Origin: DATKCA01 sp035544675
GTDB taxonomy: Bacteria; Acidobacteriota; Thermoanaerobaculia; Gp7-AA8
Reading direction: 5' to 3'
Assembly (NCBI GenBank): GCA_035544675.1
Contig: DATKCA010000201.1
Coordinates: forward strand, 1-35,689
DNA: 35,689 bases
The position numbers and the translations under genes were made by a program. Position 1 is the first letter of the stretch, and each line of letters begins with the position of its first letter. Below the pieces are notes generated by a model. That model was not told the origin of the DNA, did not search any database, and saw nothing but the letters and a program-made list of their open reading frames with translations. Below, in pieces: positions 26,906 through 35,422 of the stretch.

Positions 26906-28231
26906 TCAAGCACGAACTTCCGGATTGACCCGATCCATGTCGCGGCCGACGGTTCGCGTGGCGGCGAAGAGAACGAACGCGAGGAGAAAGCTCAGCACAG
27001 GAACGAGGTACATCGCTGAATGCAGACCCTGGCCGCGGAACGGCTCCAGCGCCTGGCCGGTGGCCGCAGCCGCTCCGGCCGCGGCGGCTGCTCGATGGGT
27101 GAAGAAGTCGCTGGCCATGCCTGTGGCCAACGGTCCGAACGACGCCCCGAGAACGTACATCGCGAAGAAGTAGACGGCCATGGCCGTTCCGCGCAGCGAC
27201 GGTTTGACCACGTCCTGAAGCGTCGCGTAGACACTCGCGTAATAGACGTACATGGTCATGCAGGCCAGAGCGCCGAAGGTGACGAACAACGCCGTGTCGC
27301 GCGCCGGACGCAGAAGCGCCAGCCACATCAGAGGCACCGAGAGCGCGCTGGCGAAGGCGGCCACGAGCAAGCGCCCGTCGCGACGCTTCATGGCCCAGCG
27401 ATCCGCCAGCGCGCCGCCGATGAGCAGACCGGGGATCCCCGACAAGCCGTAAACCAGCGTGGTCATCAGGCCCGCCTCGCGCAGCCCGGTGGCGTGATAG
27501 CGCATCAGCAGCGGTGACAGAAACGTTCCGAGGGCGTACATGTTGAAGTTGTGCAGCGCGCCGGACAGGATCAGCCACCACAGCGTCGGGATCGAGAGCA
27601 GGGTCCGCCACGGTGACGCGGTGTCGGGTGCAGCGGGAGTCGTGGAAACGACCGCTTCGGCACCCCCCCTCCGCGGCTCGCTGATGAACAGCGCGGCCAC
27701 CGCCGCGAAGATTCCCGGGATCCCGGCCACGAAGAAAGCAGCGCGCCATCCGTAGGCGTGCGCGACATAGCTGCCGACGAGGTAAGAAAGGGCGATGCCG
27801 ATCGGGAGTCCCATCATGAAGATCGACATGGCCCGGGCGCGTTGTCGCGCCGGATAGAGATCGCCGATGAGCGAGGTCGCCGCCGGCGCGCACGCGGCCT
27901 CACCGACGCCGACTCCGAGGCGGGTCACGAAGAGCTGCCAGTAGGTGCGCGTGGCGCCCGAGAGGGCGGTGAGCGCACTCCAGACGAAGACCGCCGCCGC
28001 CAGAATGTATTTTCGCGGCGCCCGGTCGGCCAGGCGCCCGAGCGGAATCCCGACGAACGCATAGAGAAGCGTGAAGGCGGTCCCCAGTGCGCCCAGCGCG
28101 CTGTCGCTCAGGTTCCACTCCCGGCGGATCGGCTCGCCCAGCGCACCCCCGATCACACGATCGAAAAAGTTCATCGTGTTGATCACGAACAGAACCGTCA
28201 GCGCATACGCAGCCCCGCGTCTCTCGCTCAT
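26906..28231 (-). CDS. Major facilitator superfamily transporter (spinster-like)
   Basis: 441 residues with about twelve membrane segments. The MFS signature between helices 2 and 3 appears as GIPLGRLADRAPRKYI. The N-terminal FFDR in MNFFDRVIGGAL and RLGVGVGEAACAPAATSLI fit the spinster-like subfamily common beside catabolic operons. A central cytoplasmic loop (about 195-220) is followed by six more helices; GGALADRWAMKRRDGR repeats the loop motif in the second half. It is the last gene of the acyl-CoA operon (46 bp after the kinase gene), so uptake or export of the operon's organic-acid substrate is a reasonable inference. Confidence 0.88.
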   Translation of the reverse strand: MSERRGAAYALTVLFVINTMNFFDRVIGGALGEPIRREWNLSDSALGALGTAFTLLYAFVGIPLGRLADRAPRKYILAAAVFVWSALTALSGATRTYWQLFVTRLGVGVGEAACAPAATSLIGDLYPARQRARAMSIFMMGLPIGIALSYLVGSYVAHAYGWRAAFFVAGIPGIFAAVAALFISEPRRGGAEAVVSTTPAAPDTASPWRTLLSIPTLWWLILSGALHNFNMYALGTFLSPLLMRYHATGLREAGLMTTLVYGLSGIPGLLIGGALADRWAMKRRDGRLLVAAFASALSVPLMWLALLRPARDTALFVTFGALACMTMYVYYASVYATLQDVVKPSLRGTAMAVYFFAMYVLGASFGPLATGMASDFFTHRAAAAAGAAAATGQALEPFRGQGLHSAMYLVPVLSFLLAFVLFAATRTVGRDMDRVNPEVRA

Positions 28232-28277
28232 CGTCCTTGGCTCTCCGGCTTTCAGGCGATCACCCTACGATTCCGGA

Positions 28278-29348
28278 TCACGCATGCAACGCCAGCTCCG
28301 TGGCGATCCGAGCCAGAGAGGCGACCCGGTCGCCCATCCCGGCGAACCGCGGATCGTCCGTCTGACCGCGGACGTACCGCGCGTAGATCTGCTGAATGAC
28401 GACGGCCAGCTTGAAGACGGCGAAGACCTCGTAGACGGTGATGGCGTGGAGCGAGGCTCGCGACCGCGCCGCATACCGTTCCAGGATCTCCTCCCGTCCG
28501 TACCATCCGGGCCGCGTCGTCACGCTGGAGATCGCATCGCCTTCCGCCGCCGCGACGTGAACCCAGTAGCAGAGCAGGATGCCGACATCGACGAGCGGAT
28601 CGCCGATCGCGCTCATCTCCCAGTCGAAGACTCCGGCCAGGCGATCGAGCCGCGCGGCGTCCAGCATCACGTTGTCGAGCTTGTAGTCGCCGTGGACAAG
28701 CGCAGGGCGCTCCGGATCGGCCGGGATTCGCGCCTCCAGCCACGCCGCCAGCTCCTCCATGGCGGTGACTTCCGAAGTCTTCGCGCCATGCCATCGCTCG
28801 GTCCACCCGCGAATCTGGCGCGCCACGAACCCGGCCGGCTTGCCGAGGGCATCGAGCTTGTGGGCGACGACGTCGATGGCGTGCAGATCGGCCAGCGTGT
28901 CGACGACGCTCGCGCCGATCCGGCCGCGCAGCTCCTCGTTCACTCCGGGAGGCTCCTCGTTGCGGATCACGACGCCGCGCCGCCGCTCCATCACGTAGAA
29001 CACCGAGCCGATGATGCTGGCGTCCTCGCACAGCAGAAACGGTCGCGGCGCGAGCGGGAAGTGCGGGTGAAAGGCGGCGAGCACGCGGCATTCCCGGGCC
29101 ATGTCGTGCGCGCGCGGCGGCACCGGTCCGAACGGGGGGCGGCGCAGCACCAGCTCCGCCGAGCCGAAGCGGACGTCGTAGGTGAGATTCGAATGGCCCC
29201 CGGGAAACTGGGCCACCTCCATCGGCGCGGACGGATCGAAGCCGGGGATGCTCTTGCCGGCGAGCTCCCGGCGCAGGTACGACTCGAGTCTGGTCCAGTC
29301 GAGCTGCTCGCTGGCGCGGACCGGTTGCGTGTCGGCCGCTTCGATCAT
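28278..29348 (-). CDS. APH-fold phosphotransferase, ACAD10/11-kinase-like
   Basis: 356 residues. The fold is the aminoglycoside-phosphotransferase/kinase type. FPGGHSNLTYDV is the nucleotide-binding N-lobe turn, LVHGDYKLDNVML (about 215-230) holds the catalytic Asp, and VFDWEMSAIGDPLVDVG holds the metal-binding Asp. These segments resemble the kinase domain of mammalian ACAD10/11 and LvaA of the Pseudomonas levulinate pathway more than antibiotic kinases. Those enzymes phosphorylate the 4-hydroxyl of 4-hydroxyacyl-CoA. I chose the ATG at 29346-29348 because GGAGG lies about 4 nt upstream; a GTG at 29387 overlaps the acyl-CoA dehydrogenase gene. The neighbouring ACAD11-like gene supports the assignment; drug resistance is unlikely. 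Confidence 0.87.
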   Translation of the reverse strand: MIEAADTQPVRASEQLDWTRLESYLRRELAGKSIPGFDPSAPMEVAQFPGGHSNLTYDVRFGSAELVLRRPPFGPVPPRAHDMARECRVLAAFHPHFPLAPRPFLLCEDASIIGSVFYVMERRRGVVIRNEEPPGVNEELRGRIGASVVDTLADLHAIDVVAHKLDALGKPAGFVARQIRGWTERWHGAKTSEVTAMEELAAWLEARIPADPERPALVHGDYKLDNVMLDAARLDRLAGVFDWEMSAIGDPLVDVGILLCYWVHVAAAEGDAISSVTTRPGWYGREEILERYAARSRASLHAITVYEVFAVFKLAVVIQQIYARYVRGQTDDPRFAGMGDRVASLARIATELALHA

Positions 29349-29376
29349 CGCCCCTCCGGCAAATCCAGCGCGGTGG

Positions 29377-30534
29377 TCATTTTCCACGCAGCACCTTCCT
29401 GGCGATCACCATCCGGTGCACCTCCGACGGGCCGTCGTAGATGCGGAATGCGCGGGCCTCGCGATAGAAATGCTCCAGCGGGAGATCACCGGAGACTCCG
29501 AGCGCACCGCAGATCTGCACGGCCCGATCGATGATCCGATGGACCGCCTCCGCTACAAAGACCTTGCAGATCGACGACTCGTGCCGGATCTCGTTTCCGC
29601 GCTCGTGTTTCCACGCCGCCTCCATCACCATCAGCCGCGAGGCGTGCAGCTCGATCTCGGAGTCGGCGATCATCCATTGAATGGACTGGTGCTCGGCGAG
29701 CTTCTTCCCGAATGCCTCGCGCTTCCTGGCGTAGTCCGCAGCGATCTCCAGCGATCGCTGGGCGATGCCCATCCAGCGCATGCAGTGTGTCAGTCGCGCC
29801 GGCCCGAGCCGGACCATGGCCAGGCGAAAGCCGTCGCCCGGCTTGCCCACGATCGCCGAGTCGGGAACGCGGACGTCGTCGAACTCGACCTCGCCATGCC
29901 CGCCGTGTCCGTGAGAGCCCATGACCGGAACGTTGCGCACGAACCGATAGCCGGGAGTCTCAGTCGGCACGAGGAACATCGTGGCGCGATGGTGGCGGTC
30001 GGCGCCGGGATCGGTGACGGCGAGCGTGACGGCGAGCGAGGCCCCTTCCGCGCCGGTGGCGAACCACTTCAGCCCGCTGATGGACCATCCCCCGTCGACG
30101 CGCGTCGCGCGCGTGAGCATCATCGTCGGATCCGACCCGGCTCCAGGCTCCGGCTCCGTCATCGCAAAGCACGAGTGAATCTTTCCTTCCACCAGCGGCC
30201 GCAGGTAGCGCTCGCGCTGCTCCTTGCTGGCGTGATGCGCGAGCAGGTGCATGTTGCCTTCGTCGGGCGCGGCGCAGTGCAGCGCCAGGGGGCCGAGGAA
30301 ACTGCGGCCGGCCTGTTCGAAGAGGACGCACATGGCCACGGTGCCGAGCCCCATGCCGCCGTACTCAGGCGGAAGCTGCGGCCCGTAGATGCCGGCGTCC
30401 CGAGCCTTCCGGCGGAGCTCGTGGATGAGATCTCCCGTGAGGGGGCGGCTCTCCGCCGGGATGACCTGGTCGCGCACGAACGCGGCAACGCGATCGCGCA
30501 GAGCAGCCAGCTGAGGATCGAGATCGAAGTCCAT
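29377..30534 (-). CDS. Acyl-CoA dehydrogenase, ACAD11-like
   Basis: 385 residues. An FAD-dependent acyl-CoA dehydrogenase fold: an N-terminal helical domain, then CFAMTEPEPGAGSDP (FAD/substrate loop) and WSISGLKWFATGAEG. The C-terminal helices carry HCMRWMG, REAFGKKLAEHQSIQWM and ICGALGVSGDLPLEHFYR. RLGPARLTHCMRWMG and HGGHGEVEFDDVRVP are close to human ACAD11 rather than to medium-chain enzymes. At the usual catalytic Glu position (YEG in MCAD) this protein reads YDGPSEVHR, an Asp. The start ATG overlaps the thiolase TGA as TGATG. With the adjacent kinase it may convert 4-phosphoacyl-CoA to enoyl- or 3-hydroxyacyl-CoA. Confidence 0.9.
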   Translation of the reverse strand: MDFDLDPQLAALRDRVAAFVRDQVIPAESRPLTGDLIHELRRKARDAGIYGPQLPPEYGGMGLGTVAMCVLFEQAGRSFLGPLALHCAAPDEGNMHLLAHHASKEQRERYLRPLVEGKIHSCFAMTEPEPGAGSDPTMMLTRATRVDGGWSISGLKWFATGAEGASLAVTLAVTDPGADRHHRATMFLVPTETPGYRFVRNVPVMGSHGHGGHGEVEFDDVRVPDSAIVGKPGDGFRLAMVRLGPARLTHCMRWMGIAQRSLEIAADYARKREAFGKKLAEHQSIQWMIADSEIELHASRLMVMEAAWKHERGNEIRHESSICKVFVAEAVHRIIDRAVQICGALGVSGDLPLEHFYREARAFRIYDGPSEVHRMVIARKVLRGK

Positions 30535-31703
30535 CAGCGCCGCAGGTTCTCGAAGATCGTGGCCGCGCCCTGCCCTCCGCCCACGCACATCGTGACCATG
30601 CCGTATCGGGAGCGGCGCCGGCGCATTTCGCCGAGCAGCTGCACGGTCAGCTTGGCGCCGGACGCTCCGAGTGGATGACCGAGGGCGACCGCTCCGCCGT
30701 TCACGTTGACGCGGGCTTCATCCATCCCCAGCTCGCGCATCACCGCGAGCGCCTGCGCCGAGAATGCCTCGTTCAACTCGATGAGATCGATGTCGTCGAG
30801 CTCCAGACCGGCCAGAGCCAGCGCCTTCGGAACCGCGATGAGGGGACCCATCCCCATGATCTCCGGCGGCACACCGCCGACTGCGAACGAGACGAACCGC
30901 GCCAGCGGGTCGAGGCCGAGCTGCTCGGCCCGGCGTCGCGACATGACCACGACCGCCGCTGCGCCATCCGAGGTCTGGCTGGAGTTGCCCGCCGTCACCA
31001 CGCCTTTCGCGTGGAACACCGGCCCCAGCTTCGCCAACGCTTCCGGCGTCGTGTCCGCGCGCGGTCCCTCGTCCTTGTCGAACGTGAATCGACTCACGCC
31101 GTCGCGATCGACGATCTCGACATCGAGCGGCACGATCCCGTCGTCGGCGAACAGCCCTTTCTCCTGCGCCTCGAGCGCGCGCTTGTGACTGCGATACGCG
31201 AACGCGTCCGCGTCCTGGCGCGACACCTTGTATTTGCGGGCCACGTTCTCCGCCGTGAGACCCATGTTCAGGTAGACATCGGGCCGGTTCTCGACGAGGT
31301 GCGGGTTCGGCCGGACGCGGTTGTTCCCCCGGACCATGCTCATCGACTCCGTTCCACCGGCGACGATCGTCCCGGCCATGCCGGCCATGATCCGCTCCGC
31401 GGCCATGGCAATGGTCTGCGATCCCGAAGAGCAGAAGCGATTCACCGTGACAGCCGGAACGCTGTCCGGAAGCCCGGCGCGCAGCGCGGCGATCCGCGCG
31501 ACGTTCATCCCCGACTCCCCTTCCGGCGTGGCGCAGCCGATGATCACGTCGTCGACTGCCGCGGGCTCGACCTGCGGCGTCCTGGCCAGCACGGAGCGGA
31601 TCACCTCCGCCGCCATGTCGTCCGGACGCGTGGTGCGCAGCGCTCCTCGCGGCGCCTTGCCGACCGCCGTGCGCAGGCCGGCCACGATGACTGCCTCGTT
31701 CAT
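30534..31703 (-). CDS. Acetyl-CoA C-acyltransferase (thiolase)
   Basis: 389 residues. It catalyses thiolytic cleavage of 3-ketoacyl-CoA, the last step of beta-oxidation. The nucleophilic Cys lies in VNRFCSSGSQT (about residue 90). GNSSQTSDGAAA, LNEAFSAQAL, the His-containing GGAVALGHPLGASGAK and the second active Cys in MCVGGGQG complete the active site. GGAGGAG lies 5 nt before the ATG at 31701-31703, and that ATG overlaps the thioesterase TGA as ATGA. A longer frame to 31838 is rejected. It lies inside the acyl-CoA operon with the dehydrogenase next. Confidence 0.95.
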   Translation of the reverse strand: MNEAVIVAGLRTAVGKAPRGALRTTRPDDMAAEVIRSVLARTPQVEPAAVDDVIIGCATPEGESGMNVARIAALRAGLPDSVPAVTVNRFCSSGSQTIAMAAERIMAGMAGTIVAGGTESMSMVRGNNRVRPNPHLVENRPDVYLNMGLTAENVARKYKVSRQDADAFAYRSHKRALEAQEKGLFADDGIVPLDVEIVDRDGVSRFTFDKDEGPRADTTPEALAKLGPVFHAKGVVTAGNSSQTSDGAAAVVVMSRRRAEQLGLDPLARFVSFAVGGVPPEIMGMGPLIAVPKALALAGLELDDIDLIELNEAFSAQALAVMRELGMDEARVNVNGGAVALGHPLGASGAKLTVQLLGEMRRRRSRYGMVTMCVGGGQGAATIFENLRR

Positions 31704-32164
31704 GAGCTCTCCTCCGTCAGATCGCGGAACAGGATGCAGGTCGCCGTGCCGTGCGCATACAGCTTTCCCTCCCCGTCGACGATGCGCGCTTCCGCTGTTG
31801 CTGTCTGTTTCCCGGCATGGATGACCGTGGCTGAGCACGTCAGCTCGCCCGCGCCAGGCGTGAGTGCGCGCACGTAATTGATCTTCATCTCCAGCGTCGT
31901 GAAGATCTTACCGACCGGCATCACCGTATTGACCGCGCATCCGAGCGCCGTGTCGAGCATCGTGGCGGCGAACCCTCCGTGCGCGATGCCCAGGCCGTTC
32001 TCGAACTGGTGCCGCATCTCGCCGCGGATCGTCACCCGTCCCGCTTCCACTTCGACCAGGCGCATGCCGAGCAGTCGAACCATCGGCGCGCCTTCGACTT
32101 CGCCGGTGGCAATCCGGCGCATGTAGTCGAGACCCGTCATCGTGGCGCGAGGATGTGTCTTCAT
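31700..32164 (-). CDS. PaaI-family hotdog thioesterase
   Basis: 154 residues. A single hotdog domain with the PaaI-type motif GIAHGGFAATMLDTALG (about 58-75) around the central helix, followed by TTLEMKINYVRAL and QTATAEARIVDGEG. Such enzymes hydrolyse acyl-CoA thioesters, often to relieve stalled intermediates. Start choice is uncertain between ATG at 32164 and ATG nine codons on. It overlaps the thiolase gene by 4 nt, so the two are translationally coupled. Confidence 0.88.
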   Translation of the reverse strand: MKTHPRATMTGLDYMRRIATGEVEGAPMVRLLGMRLVEVEAGRVTIRGEMRHQFENGLGIAHGGFAATMLDTALGCAVNTVMPVGKIFTTLEMKINYVRALTPGAGELTCSATVIHAGKQTATAEARIVDGEGKLYAHGTATCILFRDLTEESS

Positions 32165-32190
32165 TTAATTGTGGCGCTCCACTTGCTCCT

Positions 32191-32215
32191 TAGTGTAGTG
32201 CGTCGCACTACACTA
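32191..32215. terminator. 11-bp perfect hairpin at the end of the multifunctional beta-oxidation gene
   Basis: TAGTGTAGTGC (32191-32201), loop GTC, and GCACTACACTA (32205-32215) pair exactly. The right arm contains the stop codon of the fused dehydrogenase/hydratase gene. It lies 27 bp upstream of the thioesterase start within the operon. It may attenuate transcription or set mRNA stability between the first two and the last five genes. No T-run follows. Confidence 0.55.
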
Positions 32216-34591
32216 GTTCCGCAGAGGCTTGCCCGTTGCCAGCATGTGCTGAATGCGCTCCTGCGTCTTCGGCAGCTCGAGAAGCTCGACGAAGACGGCT
32301 CGCTCCAGGTCGAGCAGGTGCTGCTCGGTGACCCACGCCCCGGCGGAGAGCTGGCCGCCCGTCAGCACGTGAGTGAGCCGGCGGGCGATCAGCGCGTCGT
32401 GTTCGCTCGCGTATCCGCCTTGCTCAAGCACGTAGAGTCCGGCGTGCAGTGCCGCGCGCGCGTCGCGCCCGGCGGCGTAGCAGTTCCGGTCCCGCACCGG
32501 CGGCGCATAGCCTGATTCGGCGAGGTGCAGAGCCTCCCGTTTGGCTTCGTGCAGGAGGTGATCGCGGTTCATCACCACACGGTCAGACGCGCGCAGGAAG
32601 CCGAGCGACCGCGCTTCCTCGGCGCTGGCCGACACTTTCGCCATTCCGATCGTCTGCAGCACGTTCTGAAGGAGCGGGAGCGGATCGGCGTTCGGCGTCA
32701 GCTTCATGGCCGGTGAGACGACGCGCCGGACCAGTTCCTTGCATCCTCCGGCTCCTGGAATGAGACCGACTCCCACTTCGACGAGTCCCATGTACGTTTC
32801 GGCGGCGGCCACGATGCGGCTCGCGGCCATGGCGACCTCGACGCCCCCGCCGAGAGTGCGGCCGAACGGTGCGCCCACGACCGGCCTGGCGCAGAAGCGG
32901 ACGCGCATCAGCGCGTCCTGCATCGCCTTCACCGCCGCGTCCGGATCGCCGCCGATCCCACCCGCGAGATTCGCACCGACGCAGAAATCGGCGCCGTCGT
33001 TTGCGATGACGAGGGCCTTCCACTGGCCCGCCTCGACCTCCTCGACCGACGCGATGAGCATGGCCGTGATGTCGGCGTCGAGCGTGTTCATCTTCGTGTG
33101 GAACTCGAGCAGGAGAATGCCGTCGCCGAGATCGATGAGGCTGGCGCCTTTGTTCTCGCGGACTGCCTTCCCGCTCTTCTTCAGCTCGGCGATGACGATC
33201 GTTTTCGGATCGCGCGCGACCGGCACGAACTTCTTCGCCGCGGGATTCCACGCTTCTCCATCGCGGTAGAACGAGGTCGCGCCTGACGCGATCATCTCCC
33301 TCACCCAGGCCGCGACGGCCACGCCGTCCGCCTCCATCGCGTCCGCCGTCTCTGCGACGCCGAGCGCGTCCCACATCTCGAACGGACCGATCTCGTGCGA
33401 GAAGCCCCAGCGGACGGCGCGGTCGATGCTGGCCAGGTCGTCGCTGATCTCCGGTACGCGGCGCGCCGCGTACCCGAGCGCGTTGTAGATGATGTGGCGC
33501 GCCATGGCCCCGGCTTTGTCATCCTGTTTCAGGACGAACTTCACCCGGTCGGGCAGACTGCGGATCCTGGACGCCTCGGCCAGCGAGGGAATCTCCGGCT
33601 CGAGCCGCTGCCGGTACTGGCCGGTCTCGAAGTCGAGCGACAGGATCTGTTTGCCGTCTTTCTTGTAGAACCCCTGCCTGGTCTTGTCGCCGAGGCGTCC
33701 CAGGTCCATCTGCTTCTTGCGGAGGGCTTCGACGCGAGCAGAGCGCAGCACCTCGCGCCGGTCGTCGTGCTCGATGAGACCGTACAGGTTCGATCCGACC
33801 GCGCTAGCCACGTCGAGGCCCACGAGATCCTGCAGCCGAAACGCCGCGGTCTTGGGCCGCCCGATGAGCGGGCCGGCGATCGCATCCGTCTCCTCGACCG
33901 TGTAACCGTTGGCCAGCGCGAAATCGGTGAGCGTCGCGCCGCTGATCGAGGCGAGGCGGTTGGCGATGAAGTTCGGCGTGTCCTTGCACAGGACCACCGA
34001 CTTGCCCAGCCGCTCTTCGGCGAACTCGCGGACGAACCTGGTGACGGCCGGATCGGTCTGGCCGGTCGGAATCACCTCGAGCAGCTTCATGTAGCGCGGC
34101 GGATTGAAGAAGTGCGTCCCGATGAAATGAGACTTGAAACCGGTGGACGCGGCCGCGGCGATGCTCGAGACGGGCAGCCCCGACGTGTTCGTCGAGACGA
34201 TGCTGCCCGGCTTGCGGAGGCGGTCGATGCGTGCGACGAGATCGCGCTTGGCGTCGAGATTCTCGATGATGGCCTCGACGATCCAGTCCGCCTCTCCGAT
34301 CCACGCGTCGTCGCGGTCCAGCACTCCGATGGTGACGAGGCCGGCCGCCTCCCCGGTGAAGAACGCGGGCGGTGTGTTCTTCTTCAGACGCTCGAACGAC
34401 GCGCTCACGATCTCTTGCGTGATGTCGAGCAGGTACACGGGAATGCCGGCGTTCGCGAAATGCGCGGCGATACCGCCACCCATCGTTCCCGAGCCGATGA
34501 CGAGCGCGCGCCTGATGATCCGACCTGCGGGCCGCTGCGTGCTTCCCGCGGCCCTGGCGGGAACGACATCGGGGTTCAGCACACTAGACAA
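32213..34591 (-). CDS. Fused 3-hydroxyacyl-CoA dehydrogenase / enoyl-CoA hydratase (FadN-type order)
   Basis: About 792 residues. The dehydrogenase is N-terminal: ALVIGSGTMGGGIAAHFANAG (NAD-binding; residues about 29-48), STNTSGLPVSSI, and IGTHFFNPPRYMKLLEVIP with the catalytic His/Glu. Two C-terminal helical dehydrogenase domains follow. The hydratase lies at about 490-690, with ADFCVGANLAGG (oxyanion region), GGGVEVAMAASRI and VEVGVGLIPGAGG, whose two Glu residues match the crotonase catalytic pair. This order (dehydrogenase first) is FadN-like; FadB/FadJ have the hydratase first. I chose TTG 34589-34591 because GGAGGAG lies 6 nt upstream; an ATG at 34606 is the alternative. It overlaps the 3' end of the SDR gene. 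Confidence 0.92.
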   Translation of the reverse strand: MSSVLNPDVVPARAAGSTQRPAGRIIRRALVIGSGTMGGGIAAHFANAGIPVYLLDITQEIVSASFERLKKNTPPAFFTGEAAGLVTIGVLDRDDAWIGEADWIVEAIIENLDAKRDLVARIDRLRKPGSIVSTNTSGLPVSSIAAAASTGFKSHFIGTHFFNPPRYMKLLEVIPTGQTDPAVTRFVREFAEERLGKSVVLCKDTPNFIANRLASISGATLTDFALANGYTVEETDAIAGPLIGRPKTAAFRLQDLVGLDVASAVGSNLYGLIEHDDRREVLRSARVEALRKKQMDLGRLGDKTRQGFYKKDGKQILSLDFETGQYRQRLEPEIPSLAEASRIRSLPDRVKFVLKQDDKAGAMARHIIYNALGYAARRVPEISDDLASIDRAVRWGFSHEIGPFEMWDALGVAETADAMEADGVAVAAWVREMIASGATSFYRDGEAWNPAAKKFVPVARDPKTIVIAELKKSGKAVRENKGASLIDLGDGILLLEFHTKMNTLDADITAMLIASVEEVEAGQWKALVIANDGADFCVGANLAGGIGGDPDAAVKAMQDALMRVRFCARPVVGAPFGRTLGGGVEVAMAASRIVAAAETYMGLVEVGVGLIPGAGGCKELVRRVVSPAMKLTPNADPLPLLQNVLQTIGMAKVSASAEEARSLGFLRASDRVVMNRDHLLHEAKREALHLAESGYAPPVRDRNCYAAGRDARAALHAGLYVLEQGGYASEHDALIARRLTHVLTGGQLSAGAWVTEQHLLDLERAVFVELLELPKTQERIQHMLATGKPLRN

Positions 34592-35354
34592 TGGTTGCTC
34601 CTCCATCGACGGCGATGATCTGGCCGGTGATGTAGCTCGACGCGTCGGAGGCGAGCAGCAGCGCCAGGCCTTTCAGCTCGCCCGATGCGCCGACGCGGGG
34701 AATTGGATTCCTTGCTTTGATTTGAGGCTCCACGTGCTCGATGACGGCATCGGCGAGCCTGGAGTGAAAGAACCCGGGAGCGATGGCGTTGACGCGGATC
34801 CCGTGCGGGCCCCAGGCCGCGGCCAGCTCGCGGGTCAGTCCCATCAGCCCCGCCTTGCTCGCCGCGTATCCCGCGTAGTGAGGACCGTGGACCGCCGAGC
34901 GCAGCCCCGCCACGGAAGCGACGTTGATGATCGAGCCGCGGCGGGCCTCGAGCATGATGCGACCCGCTGCCTGGGCAAAGAGAAACGCGCCGGTGAGGTT
35001 CGTGTCGAGCACCCGCTGCCACTTCTCGAGCGGCATCGTCTCGGGGCGCTCGCCCCAGGAGATGCCGGCGTTGTTGACGAGGATGTCGATCCGGCCGAGG
35101 TCCGCGGCGATCGACTCGACTGCCCCACGCACGCCACCCGAGTTGGTCACGTCGAGCTCGACGAACAGTCCCCCGAGCTCGCTGGCGACCGCCGAACCTG
35201 TCTCCCGGTTTCGATCGGCCACGACCACCCTGGCGCCGGCTGTCGCCAGGGATCGCGCGATTTCCCGCCCGATCCCCTGCCCGGAACCGGTCACCAGCGC
35301 AACGCGACCAGCAAGGGTTCGATCGTCGAGGGTTCGTTCCGTCGAGTCGTTCAT
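34584..35354 (-). CDS. Short-chain dehydrogenase/reductase (SDR)
   Basis: 256 residues. A classical SDR: the NAD(P)-binding TGSGQGIG (about 27), NNAG (about 100), a Ser-containing INVASVAG and the catalytic YAASK, then the PG motif in IAPGFF. The C-terminus GQIIAVDGGATIV is typical. It is the first gene of the acyl-CoA operon in this window and overlaps the next gene by a few nt. In the levulinate pathway the SDR LvaD reduces the 4-keto group to 4-hydroxyacyl-CoA; a similar role is possible here. A 3-hydroxyacyl-CoA or alcohol dehydrogenase cannot be excluded. The ATG at 35352-35354 was chosen by alignment; no strong ribosome-binding site is seen. Confidence 0.88.
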   Translation of the reverse strand: MNDSTERTLDDRTLAGRVALVTGSGQGIGREIARSLATAGARVVVADRNRETGSAVASELGGLFVELDVTNSGGVRGAVESIAADLGRIDILVNNAGISWGERPETMPLEKWQRVLDTNLTGAFLFAQAAGRIMLEARRGSIINVASVAGLRSAVHGPHYAGYAASKAGLMGLTRELAAAWGPHGIRVNAIAPGFFHSRLADAVIEHVEPQIKARNPIPRVGASGELKGLALLLASDASSYITGQIIAVDGGATIV

Positions 35355-35422
35355 CGTTCGATTATCGCCGAGCGGTCGCCCGGAACGCGGGCTTCCTCCA
35401 ACATTGCGTTTCGGGGCCATGG

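Noticed and set aside
28278..29348. Aminoglycoside resistance kinase
   Set aside because: The fold is shared, but the motifs and the neighbouring acyl-CoA dehydrogenase fit the ACAD10/11-LvaA type.
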